A DNA stretch of 64,000 bases from Vibrio brasiliensis LMG 20546 (GTDB taxonomy: Bacteria > Pseudomonadota > Gammaproteobacteria > Enterobacterales > Vibrionaceae). The stretch is from the NCBI RefSeq assembly GCF_000189255.1, contig NZ_AEVS01000101.1:1-64000 (forward strand). Reading direction: 5' to 3'. The position numbers and the translations under genes were made by a program. Under the pieces are notes generated by a model that was not told the DNA's origin, searched no databases, and worked only from the letters and a program-made list of their open reading frames with translations. Shown piece after piece: positions 1 through 7,452 of this stretch (position 1 is the first letter of the stretch; the number at the start of each line of letters is the position of its first letter).

Positions 1-2
1 AA

Positions 3-303
3 CTACAGTATAAAATTTTATATTGTGATGCTATCATTAGTGGAAAGTTTTCAAGTGGTGATACTTCTGATTTAACATGTCTCGAGGAAGTGATTGACCA
101 TGGAAATAAGCCTGCTTTATATGCGTATATGGAAAGTTATAAAAATAATTATCATAAAGGATTTGATTATAAGGAAGAGTATTTAAATCTTTTTTTATGA
201 AAATATTTCAGATAGCGAATCAGAATCATTAAATGGGTTTCTCGAAATGAGGTGTTTTTTTATTCCGTTAGAGCTGTGTGATCCTGTTAGTGCTTGGGAT
301 TAA
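3..303 (+). pseudogene. 5'-truncated hypothetical gene with apparent frameshift
   Basis: The window opens inside a reading frame that runs to a TGA at 198-200 and encodes an acidic, aromatic-rich C-terminal segment (65 residues visible). The stop follows a run of seven T at 190-196. If one T is removed, the frame continues for another 34 or so residues (through NISDSESESLNGFLEMR) to a TAA at 301-303. This suggests a frameshift in the T run, either a real mutation or a sequencing error. I do not recognise the family. Size and setting would fit a small accessory or immunity-type protein, but that is a guess. Confidence 0.45.
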
Positions 304-353
304 AATAAAGAATAAGGTCAGGTCTTGTCTTTTAAGGTAGGAGTAACAACAAG

Positions 354-632
354 TTGAGTGTTTTAGAAATTTTTCGTTTTGTTTTTCCATTGGCGTCTTT
401 TATATGTGTAGTTGTATTGATCCATTCCCCACTTATTTTGAAAAATTTTAGAACTGACAAAGGTAAAGTGGGCCCTAGAGACTTCACAATGCTGTTTAGT
501 AAAAAAAATTTTTTGAATGAACAAGGGCTTATTATTAGGGAAAGGTTGCGACTAATCATTAACTGGTCATTTTTTATTTCACTGTTGTCTTTTTTATTTC
601 TTATTTATAAACAAAATGTGGTTGTTATTTAG
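354..632 (+). CDS. small two-helix membrane protein, unknown
   Basis: A 92-residue protein with a TTG start at 354 and a TAGGAG-like ribosome site at 338-343. It has a hydrophobic segment at about residues 9-28, a basic linker, a motif FLNEQGLIIRERLR, and a second hydrophobic segment at about residues 70-86, so it is probably an inner-membrane protein with two helices. The layout is shared with the protein at 924-1199 (helix, linker, F..N-L-x2-x-G-x-R-basic, helix), so the two look like distant paralogues. The region is AT-rich and probably accessory. No function can be assigned. Confidence 0.5.
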   Translation: MSVLEIFRFVFPLASFICVVVLIHSPLILKNFRTDKGKVGPRDFTMLFSKKNFLNEQGLIIRERLRLIINWSFFISLLSFLFLIYKQNVVVI

Positions 633-833
633 GTTTTTTGTCTGGTCAACGCTGCCTTTCACTTAACAGTATTTATTGGTTATCACAATGATTATATCGT
701 TGATGAAATAGGAAGCTTACTAATATCTTTGGTATGCGCACTTGGTTTTTTTGCGTCCTTTGATGATAGGTATAATAAGTACTCTGTATTGTTCGTGTTT
801 TCATCTTTTATATTGGCGAATTGGTATTATTAA
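616..833 (+). pseudogene. small membrane protein gene with apparent +T-type frameshift
   Basis: An ATG at 616 overlaps the end of the preceding gene and starts MWLLFRFF; that frame stops soon after. The frame shifted by one base from the six-T run at 634-639 is open from 633 to the TAA at 831-833. It encodes a hydrophobic segment containing CLVNAAFHLTVFIGYH and ending ILANWYY. Adding one T to the run would give a single 72-residue membrane protein. The parts fit well enough that I read this as one broken gene or a sequencing error, not chance. Function unknown. Confidence 0.4.
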
Positions 834-923
834 CTAAAGGATCACTAAGATTTTTAGTTTTATGTTTGCACTTTTGACTGAGATGTCGAGTGAACTGTAT
901 TTTTACAATGCTAAGTAAAGGTT

Positions 924-1199
924 TTGATATTGATAAATGATATTTTAGGCTTCGTTATGATTACCTCTACAGGGCTGTTTGGTCTTACGATTACTGTTGG
1001 GATTTTTATAATTTGTTACTTCAAAAAAGAGAATAAGAATAATTCGCGGTACTTAGAGGATTTCTTTATCATATTTTTCCACCAAAATAAGCTAACGCGA
1101 AAGGGTAGATATGTTCAGAAACTAGTTCGCCGGGTATTAATTGGTTCTTTATTAGTACTGTTTGGAGCATTTGGGGTAGCTCATACCTCCGGTATTTGA
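924..1199 (+). CDS. small two-helix membrane protein, unknown
   Basis: A 91-residue protein with a TTG start at 924 and TAAAGG just upstream. Hydrophobic residues at about 9-32 are followed by a charged linker (KKENKNNSRY), a segment FFHQNKLTRKGRYVQKLVRR, and a second hydrophobic segment at about 71-86. It resembles the 354-632 product in layout and in the L-T/N-x-x-G-x-R stretch. A tiny reading frame at 862-918 (18 residues) lies between and may be a remnant. The start codon is weak and the call rests on the membrane pattern and the paralogue. Confidence 0.5.
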   Translation: MILINDILGFVMITSTGLFGLTITVGIFIICYFKKENKNNSRYLEDFFIIFFHQNKLTRKGRYVQKLVRRVLIGSLLVLFGAFGVAHTSGI

Positions 1200-1294
1200 T
1201 AGTTTATATGTCATTGATATACAGAGTCATTATAAAAAAGCAGTTTCATCTACTTACAACATCGTAAAGTCAGTACCAGCTATATGATACTGGA

Positions 1295-1323
1295 AAAACA
1301 AAGGCGAACTAATGTTCGCCTTT
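1295..1323 (-). terminator. rho-independent terminator of the protease operon
   Basis: The inverted repeat AAAGGCGAAC / GTTCGCCTTT (1300-1309 and 1314-1323) has a 4-base loop. Read on the minus strand it is followed by GTTTTTCC. It lies directly after the stop of the I9-like gene. Confidence 0.8.
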
Positions 1324-1327
1324 GTTA

Positions 1328-1660
1328 TTACTGAGCCAATAGCTTTCTTATTGGCGCGGGTTCGGTATATTCGATTGATGTATCTTGCTTGAGTTTTTCA
1401 ACCTGCTTAGATTCACCTTCAACGACTAATACCTGGTCCTTAGGTAGCTCATCAACGATGTTGAGACCATATTGATTGACGAGCTCACGAGCCTGCTCCG
1501 CTTGACCATCAAGATATTTAACGAAGTATCTTGTTGGCGCCTGCTCAATGGCCTCTTCTTTATTGCCAGGAAAAGGGAAGCCTTGACTATTATCTGCTAA
1601 CACAGAGCCAGATATCCCAATCATTAGCAGTACTGAACATGTAATGAGTTTATTTACCAT
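1328..1660 (-). CDS. secreted I9-type inhibitor/propeptide-like protein
   Basis: A 110-residue protein with a signal peptide (about residues 1-22, cleavage after VLA). The mature part resembles a subtilisin I9 prodomain: RYFVKYLDG at the start, a helix, then TSIEYTEPAPIRKLL, parallel to KYIVKFKED ... SDVEYVEVDPPRYLL in the propeptide of the upstream protease. The gene starts 15 bases after the protease stop, and its Shine-Dalgarno AAGGAG overlaps that stop codon, so the two are co-transcribed and probably coupled. It likely acts in trans on the protease as folding helper or inhibitor. The arrangement recalls V. vulnificus vvsA-vvsB; that is from memory. Confidence 0.8.
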   Translation of the reverse strand: MVNKLITCSVLLMIGISGSVLADNSQGFPFPGNKEEAIEQAPTRYFVKYLDGQAEQARELVNQYGLNIVDELPKDQVLVVEGESKQVEKLKQDTSIEYTEPAPIRKLLAQ

Positions 1661-1675
1661 AGTGACTCTTACTCC

Positions 1676-3706
1676 TTAAGGAAAAGTAAGTGACCATCGG
1701 TTGATTGTACCTACATCTCGTCTAGCGCTATCAACCGCTTTTAGCTGCCAGTCACCCAGTGACTCAAAACCAGTGAAGTCAACTTGGTAGCTGTTCACGA
1801 TATCATTTGAACTGCCACCTGTGTTGTCATGCAGAACAACTTGACCGCCATCTGGGGAAGTTAGAGTTACTTTCAGATCACCAATGTAGGTATGGCTGAT
1901 ATCGATCGCTACGGTCACTATACCTGCATCGCCTTCACGATCTACATAAAGTTCACTTATGACGCCGCGCGAGTTGTTATCTGGAATAGCAACCGCCGTG
2001 TCGTTGACAAAGCTATCAGAGGCACCGCCGCCGTTACCTGAACCTTCACAACCATTTTGCTCAAGGTATTTTACCGCTGCGTCACTGTCGACCAGACCAT
2101 AACCTGTTCGATTGTCACGTCCAGCGATGTCGATATCGGTAGCGGTTTTAGTTAGTGCACTACGAATTTGCGCTGCGGTACAGCTAGGGAAGTAACTCCA
2201 GACTAGGCCAGCAACACCGGTAACATGAGGGGTCGCCATCGAAGTACCGTTATAGTACTCGTAATCTTCACCCAAAGTGGTCGATACAGAAACTTGCTGA
2301 CCAGCGTAGGTAAGAAGTTGTTGACCAAACTCGCGGTCAACGGTTACCGAAAGCATGCGGGCACGATCGTTTGTATCGACAAGGAATGGATTTTGTAGTC
2401 CAGGTAAGTCGCTATTACTGTAAACAATGGACGCACTTGCTCCTGCATCAAAACAAGCTTGTACAGCATCGATTTCAGGGTAGCTGCCTGAGCTCTGATT
2501 ACCGATACGCTCAACAAGACAAATCTTGTCTGTCATATCGCCACAGTTAAAACCTCCGCTTGAGGTATCACAGACACCCAGCGCAGCAGTCACTGCACCA
2601 GCTACTGGTTCCGACTCATAATTGCCTGAGCGTTGTACTAAGCGATTGTGTGGAACAATACCGCGATCAAACTGGCTTACACCATCTAGGCTGATATCAG
2701 ATAGTTTACCTTCGCCAACTGTAACGGTAGACAGAATAGCCACACCAGGGCCAGAGATCTCGACCTGATTGGTCGCTTGTGAGAATGCAGCATGGTCATT
2801 CTTGTTGTCCGTAGCCGCTACCGACATCACCGAATCGTAAGATGCTGGATAACTATGGGCAGTATTACCATCGTTACCCGCCGCAGCGATAAGCAAGACA
2901 CCTTGGTCATAAATACGTTGAAATGCTGATTTCTCAGTGACGCTAGACTGGCTACCACCCAGACTCATGTTAACCACATTGGCACCGTTGTCGGCACAGG
3001 TTTGAACGGCTTTAACCAAACTAGACGAGTAACCCCAGCCTGACTCGTTGAATACCTTCACAATGTGCAAGTTAACATTTTGATTAGGCATAACGCCTTT
3101 GATGCCTTCATTGTTGGCGATCGCGGCGATTGTCCCTGCAACGTGGGTACCGTGTGCATTGTTATTGCCTGGCGAACTCCATGACCCGGTACCGCTATCG
3201 TTAGTACCAGAGACTCGGTTACCACTCAAATCGTTATGAGATAGGTCGTAACCCGAGTCAATAATACAAACAGTGCGGTTGCCTGCGTTTGAATCATCGA
3301 GTAGTTGGGCATTAACGGCAGTATAGCCCCACGGAACGGTTTCACTCAGTAGATATCGAGGAGGGTCGACTTCTACATATTCTACGTCACTGCGATTGCT
3401 TAGCTGAGCAACCTTAGCGGTGTCGATTTCGATACTGTATATCGATTGGTCACCTAGTTTTTCTACTTTGTTGGCGTCAAGCTGTTCTAACACCGACTCC
3501 TGTACGATTCGAGGTCCGGCAAAGGAACTTCGGCTCATGGCAGATAGAGTAGAGGGATCTTCTTTGAACTTAACTATGTACTTAGTAGGTAGTTTAGATT
3601 CGTCGAATCCAGTTAAAGAAGCGTATGTTGACGTTGGTAGTGTTAGCGCTACTGCAACAGCAGTAGTCGAGAACAAACCTTTAATTGTATTTGTTGTGTG
3701 ATGCAT
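1676..3706 (-). CDS. secreted S8 subtilisin-like serine protease with PA and P domains
   Basis: A 676-residue extracellular protease. Domains in order: signal peptide (about 1-29), I9 propeptide (about 41-120), S8 catalytic domain (about 125-545) with Asp150 (CIIDSG), His185 (HGTHVAG) and Ser489 (NGTSMATPH), a protease-associated insertion at about 340-475 carrying several Cys, a Gly-rich linker at about 553-562, and a C-terminal P/proprotein-convertase-like beta domain (about 565-676). All three catalytic residues are present. The ATG at 3706 follows AAGGAATAAGACAAA. It is divergent from tlh, the same neighbourhood as the VPA0226/VPA0227 region of V. parahaemolyticus (from memory). Likely a virulence or nutrient-scavenging protease matured by loss of the prodomain and possibly the C-terminal domain. 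Confidence 0.93.
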   Translation of the reverse strand: MHHTTNTIKGLFSTTAVAVALTLPTSTYASLTGFDESKLPTKYIVKFKEDPSTLSAMSRSSFAGPRIVQESVLEQLDANKVEKLGDQSIYSIEIDTAKVAQLSNRSDVEYVEVDPPRYLLSETVPWGYTAVNAQLLDDSNAGNRTVCIIDSGYDLSHNDLSGNRVSGTNDSGTGSWSSPGNNNAHGTHVAGTIAAIANNEGIKGVMPNQNVNLHIVKVFNESGWGYSSSLVKAVQTCADNGANVVNMSLGGSQSSVTEKSAFQRIYDQGVLLIAAAGNDGNTAHSYPASYDSVMSVAATDNKNDHAAFSQATNQVEISGPGVAILSTVTVGEGKLSDISLDGVSQFDRGIVPHNRLVQRSGNYESEPVAGAVTAALGVCDTSSGGFNCGDMTDKICLVERIGNQSSGSYPEIDAVQACFDAGASASIVYSNSDLPGLQNPFLVDTNDRARMLSVTVDREFGQQLLTYAGQQVSVSTTLGEDYEYYNGTSMATPHVTGVAGLVWSYFPSCTAAQIRSALTKTATDIDIAGRDNRTGYGLVDSDAAVKYLEQNGCEGSGNGGGASDSFVNDTAVAIPDNNSRGVISELYVDREGDAGIVTVAIDISHTYIGDLKVTLTSPDGGQVVLHDNTGGSSNDIVNSYQVDFTGFESLGDWQLKAVDSARRDVGTINRWSLTFP

Positions 3707-4130
3707 TTTGTCTTATTCCTTTTGAGACAATTCTATTCACTTTTTTTAAATTTATTCTCATTCCAGAAAAATCTGAACGAGCAATATAGCTATGATCACT
3801 CGATTCTAAATGCCAAATAATTTATGTCCTGAATGAATCAAAATGAACAAAAGATCAGCAATTCAACAAAATTGGTTAACATGTGTTATTTGAATTTATC
3901 CTTATAAAGCAATCACTTAATAGCAGCTTTGTGCATTGGTAGTCGTTTTTGTTGAGTAAATATTCTATTTTATGGGCGGTATTTAGATATTTACTAAATC
4001 TATTGAAAGTCGATCTTGGTTACAAAGCTGATACATAGAAGATGCTGATAATTGACTCGTTAGAGTAATTAGTCAGAAACTGTGTTCTTAGATGAGAGCG
4101 TTTCTCATTAATTACAAAAACGAGAATCTT
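3707..4130. promoter_or_regulatory. divergent intergenic region between protease and hemolysin
   Basis: An AT-rich 424-base gap between two divergent secreted-protein genes, so it must hold both promoters. I see no gene, no convincing palindrome and no clear -35/-10 pair that I would defend. Regulation (for example by quorum sensing) cannot be read from it. Confidence 0.4.
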
Positions 4131-5384
4131 ATGAAAAGAACTATGACACTACTGAGTGCTTTATTGCCACTCTCATTTGCTTCGGCGTCAGAAGAGCTAA
4201 CAACACCTGAAATGATCTCTCCGGCTCAGGTGGTTAGTGCGCAAAGCAAGCAAACATATACTTACGTACGCTGCTGGTACCGCACCAGTTATTCAAAAAA
4301 TGATCCTGCCACTGATTGGGAGTGGGCAGAAAACTCAGATGGTAGCTATTTTACTTTGGATGGTTACTGGTGGAGCTCAGTCTCCTTTAAGAACATGTTC
4401 TATACCGATACGGCGTATAACGTGATTAAAGAGCGCTGCGAGCAAACTTTAGATTTAGCCAATGAAAATGCTGATATCACTTTCTATGCAGCAGATAACC
4501 GTTTCTCATACAATCACACCATCTGGAGTAACGATTCAGTCGTTCAGCCTCAGCAAATCAATAAAATTGTCGCATTTGGCGATAGCTTGTCGGACAACGG
4601 TAATATCTTTAATGCATCACAGTGGCGTTTCCCTAATCCGGACAGCTGGTTCTTAGGTCACTTCTCAAATGGTTTTGTCTGGACGGAGTATATTGCTCAG
4701 GCTAAGAATTTACCTTTATATAACTGGGCTGTTGGTGGCGCGGCGGGTGAAAATCAGTACATAGCTCTAACGGGCGTAGGTGATCAGGTAAGCTCGTACT
4801 TAACTTATGCTAAGTTAGCTAAGAACTACCGGCCTGAAAACACGTTGTTTACCTTAGAGTTTGGTCTGAATGACTTTATGAATTACGACCGCAGTGTAGC
4901 TGAAGTGAAATCGGATTATGCGGAAGCTCTGATTCGTCTGACTGATGCTGGGGCGAAAAACTTTCTATTGATGACACTCCCGGACGCGACGCGTGCACCT
5001 CAATTCACTTACTCGACACCAGAAGAGATAGAGAAAATCCGCGCTAAGATCGTTGAGATGAATAAGTTTATTAACTCTCAGGTCGAATACTACAGTGCTC
5101 AGGGTTACACAATTACGCTGCATGATACAAACGCACTGTTTGCCAGCCTGATTTCTGATCCGCAAGCTCATGGATTTAGTAATGCGAGTGAAGCGTGCCT
5201 GGATATCAATCGCTCTTCAGCTGTTGACTATCTATATAACCATACACTGCGCTCGCAATGTGCTTATGAAGGTTCGGATAAGTTTGTTTTCTGGGACGTG
5301 ACTCATCCAACGACCGCGACACACAAATACGTAGCACAGAAGATGCTCGAAGACAGTAACCAACTGGCAAATCATCCATTCTAA
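4131..5384 (+). CDS. tlh: thermolabile hemolysin / lecithin-dependent phospholipase
   Basis: A 417-residue secreted SGNH/GDSL hydrolase that cleaves phospholipids (phospholipase A2/lysophospholipase, acyltransfer to cholesterol in relatives). The start at 4131 is chosen because it gives a clean signal peptide (MKRTMTLLSALLPLSFASA) and the usual family length of about 418; an upstream in-frame ATG at 4092 would add 13 residues and spoil it. An N-terminal domain of about 135 residues precedes the lipase core. Block I is FGDSLSDNGN with Ser152, block III GLNDF, and block V DVTHPT with Asp389 and His392. It is transcribed alone, divergent from the S8 protease, with a terminator after it. Confidence 0.95.
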   Translation: MKRTMTLLSALLPLSFASASEELTTPEMISPAQVVSAQSKQTYTYVRCWYRTSYSKNDPATDWEWAENSDGSYFTLDGYWWSSVSFKNMFYTDTAYNVIKERCEQTLDLANENADITFYAADNRFSYNHTIWSNDSVVQPQQINKIVAFGDSLSDNGNIFNASQWRFPNPDSWFLGHFSNGFVWTEYIAQAKNLPLYNWAVGGAAGENQYIALTGVGDQVSSYLTYAKLAKNYRPENTLFTLEFGLNDFMNYDRSVAEVKSDYAEALIRLTDAGAKNFLLMTLPDATRAPQFTYSTPEEIEKIRAKIVEMNKFINSQVEYYSAQGYTITLHDTNALFASLISDPQAHGFSNASEACLDINRSSAVDYLYNHTLRSQCAYEGSDKFVFWDVTHPTTATHKYVAQKMLEDSNQLANHPF

Positions 5385-5396
5385 ATTAAACAGATT

Positions 5397-5423
5397 AAAG
5401 CCGAGCAGCAGCTCGGCTTTTTT
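5397..5423 (+). terminator. rho-independent terminator of tlh
   Basis: The stem GCCGAGC / GCTCGGC (5400-5406 and 5411-5417) with a 4-base loop is preceded by AAA and followed by six T. It sits 15 bases after the tlh stop. Confidence 0.9.
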
Positions 5424-5427
5424 AGAT

Positions 5428-6348
5428 TTAGATATTGTGGAACAGGATCTCTAGCCTGAGTGTCGCCTTGGCTTCCCCTTCGCGCTGAGTATCTTGCTCT
5501 CGTCCCCAGTTGTATTCAGGTGTTAGTTCATAGAACAACCACGGTCGAAGAATGTTTTGTCGGTAGGTGAGCGAAACATGGGTATTGGTGATGTAATGGA
5601 AAGGGCGATTTGTGCCAGTGGTACTCGCTTGATAGCTAAGCGCCTGATGATCTGAGATATGTTGATACAGGGTTACTCCGGTCCCTAACTCCCAACCTTT
5701 TATATCGTCTTCGTAGCTAGCAAAATTACTCCAGCGAAACAGAAAGTCTGGTGATAAAGAGTAGTCGAGATCAAGTTCGGTAGACTCACCAGTAAGGCGT
5801 TTTTTCTGATAAATCTTTTGTGTTGCTCGTAACACAAGGTCGTCATTAATAGGGTAGGTGTAACGATATCTGGCTTCTATGCCTGGCTTCGCCGTCAGTT
5901 TAATATTGAAACTGCTGCGTTCTTTACTTAACCAATCGTACCTTAAGCCTAACGTGTTTTCGGCATCCTCTCCGCTGGTGGGAAATAGGTCAAAGAGATC
6001 GGATTCATCATCGGATTCAAACACGACTTTAAGCCGCTTGGTCACTTTAGGGAGGTGAAAACGAGCTTTAAAACGCGTTTTGAATTGATAGCCTTCACCT
6101 TCTATATAGGCGAAGTCATTTGTCCACCTGACGATACTCCCTGCTTTCGCGTCTTGATCGACTCGCTCGTCAACGAAAAAGCTATCGAACCATATCGCAG
6201 GCTGACAAAGCTTTGTATTGACGTAGCTAAACGCAGAATCGAGGATCTTGGCGCTATCGGGTTGGCTGTGGCAAGAAGAGTAGTCTACTTCCTGCTGAGC
6301 GTAACTGGAAAAGCTGGTGAAGAGTATTATTGAGACTAGATAACGCAA
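5428..6348 (-). CDS. putative outer-membrane beta-barrel protein, unknown
   Basis: Hypothetical outer-membrane protein. Alternating hydrophobic/polar beta strands run through most of the length (for example DLVLRATQKIYQ, FLFRWSNFASYED), with aromatic-rich strand ends. I choose the TTG at 6348, giving about 306 residues with a compact signal peptide (MRYLVSIILFTSFSSYA, cleavage before QQE). The reading frame is open upstream to a TTG at 6432, which would put 28 more residues before the hydrophobic core; neither start has a good ribosome site. Two Cys near the mature N terminus may pair. Monocistronic by position. The family is not one I can name, and the substrate is unknown. Confidence 0.7.
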   Translation of the reverse strand: MRYLVSIILFTSFSSYAQQEVDYSSCHSQPDSAKILDSAFSYVNTKLCQPAIWFDSFFVDERVDQDAKAGSIVRWTNDFAYIEGEGYQFKTRFKARFHLPKVTKRLKVVFESDDESDLFDLFPTSGEDAENTLGLRYDWLSKERSSFNIKLTAKPGIEARYRYTYPINDDLVLRATQKIYQKKRLTGESTELDLDYSLSPDFLFRWSNFASYEDDIKGWELGTGVTLYQHISDHQALSYQASTTGTNRPFHYITNTHVSLTYRQNILRPWLFYELTPEYNWGREQDTQREGEAKATLRLEILFHNI

Positions 6349-6438
6349 GTAATGGCAACAAAGAGTGATAAAGAATTCAGTATTGCGCTCAAGTATAGTT
6401 GCGGTCAATGATTTACTGCTGACAAAGCGCAAAAGTGT

Positions 6439-6465
6439 ACCGCCAACCGCAAAACAGTTGGCGGT
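6439..6465 (-). terminator. possible terminator hairpin
   Basis: The perfect 9-base inverted repeat ACCGCCAAC / GTTGGCGGT lies 5 bases beyond the stop of the minus-strand gene ending at 6470. No long T tract follows on the minus strand, so termination may be weak. Confidence 0.5.
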
Positions 6466-6469
6466 GGAA

Positions 6470-6916
6470 TTATTTAGCCTGAGCTAACTGAGCGTACTGA
6501 CGCAACAGGTCCGTTAGGGTAGTGACCCATTCCAGCGCATTTTGCGGGCTCTGCTTTAAGATGATTTCCACATGGTTACAGTGCGTTTCTAATGGGATTG
6601 CACGCTCTAGGTGGAAGGAAACAGTGTGGAAGTGCCACAGTAGCAGGCGCTGCATTCGAATGATGTTCTGCTGTTTATTGTCTGATTCAGCAAACAGTGC
6701 CGGTAGTTCGCTCAAGGCAATGGCGTTCATTCTTAGCATCGCGTCAAACTGAGCTTCTTGAAGCTTGTCCTGATCTTCAGTTTCATCATGGTCAAAGGTG
6801 AACAATTCCGTCATCGATTCTTCTGGAACCAGACGATGAATCATTTTCAGGCTTAACTCTTCTAGCTCTTCACGAGAGGTTTGAGAAAGACAGTGGTAGG
6901 TATAATCGCGTTGCAT
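6470..6916 (-). CDS. conserved hypothetical protein, all-helical
   Basis: A 148-residue soluble protein with no signal peptide, predicted largely helical and acidic in the first half (TFDHDETEDQDKLQEAQ). Its second half contains RMQRLLLWHFHTVSFHLERAIPLETHCNHVEIILKQ. The ATG at 6916 has AGAG upstream. No catalytic motif is visible and I do not recognise the family. It is preceded by a 536-base gap containing an orphan hairpin terminator and the divergent nupC promoter. Confidence 0.7.
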   Translation of the reverse strand: MQRDYTYHCLSQTSREELEELSLKMIHRLVPEESMTELFTFDHDETEDQDKLQEAQFDAMLRMNAIALSELPALFAESDNKQQNIIRMQRLLLWHFHTVSFHLERAIPLETHCNHVEIILKQSPQNALEWVTTLTDLLRQYAQLAQAK

Positions 6917-6995
6917 ACGGGCTCTCTGACCAAGGAAGTTGGGCGGGTATTCTAGCGTTTGGTGGAAAAAATGCTACCAAATCCCATTAAGCACA

Positions 6996-7029
6996 AAAAA
7001 ATCCCCGCTAAAGCGGGGTAATTTTTTGT
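6996..7029. terminator. orphan bidirectional terminator hairpin
   Basis: The stem CCCCGC / GCGGGG (7003-7008, 7013-7018) has a 4-base loop and is flanked by a run of A on the left and of T on the right, so it looks like an intrinsic terminator on either strand. The annotated neighbours are divergent (gene start at 6916 on minus, nupC at 7453 on plus), so no known transcript should end here. Confidence 0.7.
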
Positions 7030-7308
7030 TGTATTTGCTAGGTAAGCGACTGACGTTGTAATGAACCTTGTGCCATACTAAAAGTACGTTAAGAATTCTC
7101 ACTTAACATTAGACTTGAAATGATATAACGCCAGTTTAGGTTACGTAATTATCATCATCTCCCTCAATAATTGAGATCTGGATTCCAATTTTATAAGAGT
7201 TAAGATGCATATTTTGACATAGCGGAGTTTCCCGATTAACGCTCGAATACCCACCAAAATAGGTAAGTGTGCTCACACATTGAACGCTTGAACGTTTGCG
7301 TAAAAATA

Positions 7309-7324
7309 TGTGATGAAACTCTCA
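7309..7324 (+). promoter_or_regulatory. candidate CRP site upstream of nupC
   Basis: TGTGA-N6-TCTCA matches the CRP consensus TGTGA-N6-TCACA at 9 of 10 positions. nupC is CRP/CytR-controlled in enteric bacteria. A TATACT at 7335-7340 could be the -10; if so, spacing to the site is shorter than for classic class II activation. Confidence 0.45.
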
Positions 7325-7372
7325 TTTGTGGCGTTATACTTTCCGCCCGGTTGAGAATAACAGCTCTACCAA

Positions 7373-7439
7373 TACAAGCCGTCACAGGGAATGGTGAATG
7401 ACCCCACGGACAGGACCAGCTACCAATTCAATGCTTGTA
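7373..7439 (+). promoter_or_regulatory. structured RNA leader before nupC, riboswitch-like
   Basis: A closing stem TACAAGC / GCTTGTA (7373-7379, 7433-7439) encloses a 53-base core rich in unpaired purines, including a sub-hairpin CCGT...ACGG (7379-7382, 7406-7409) with GGG/CCC inside. The 3' strand of the closing stem runs directly into the AGAGGT ribosome site and the nupC ATG at 7453. This is the layout of a translation-controlling riboswitch or protein-binding leader. I cannot match it to a known class. Confidence 0.5.
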
Positions 7440-7452
7440 GAGGTAATTTTTA

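Noticed and set aside
190-200. Programmed -1 ribosomal frameshift
   Set aside because: There is a T run but no clear X-XXY-YYZ slippery heptamer in the right frame with a downstream structure, so mutation or sequencing error is simpler.
1-1300. Integron cassette array
   Set aside because: Small AT-rich ORFs suggested it, but no attC/VCR-like recombination site is visible and the genes are not separated by such repeats.
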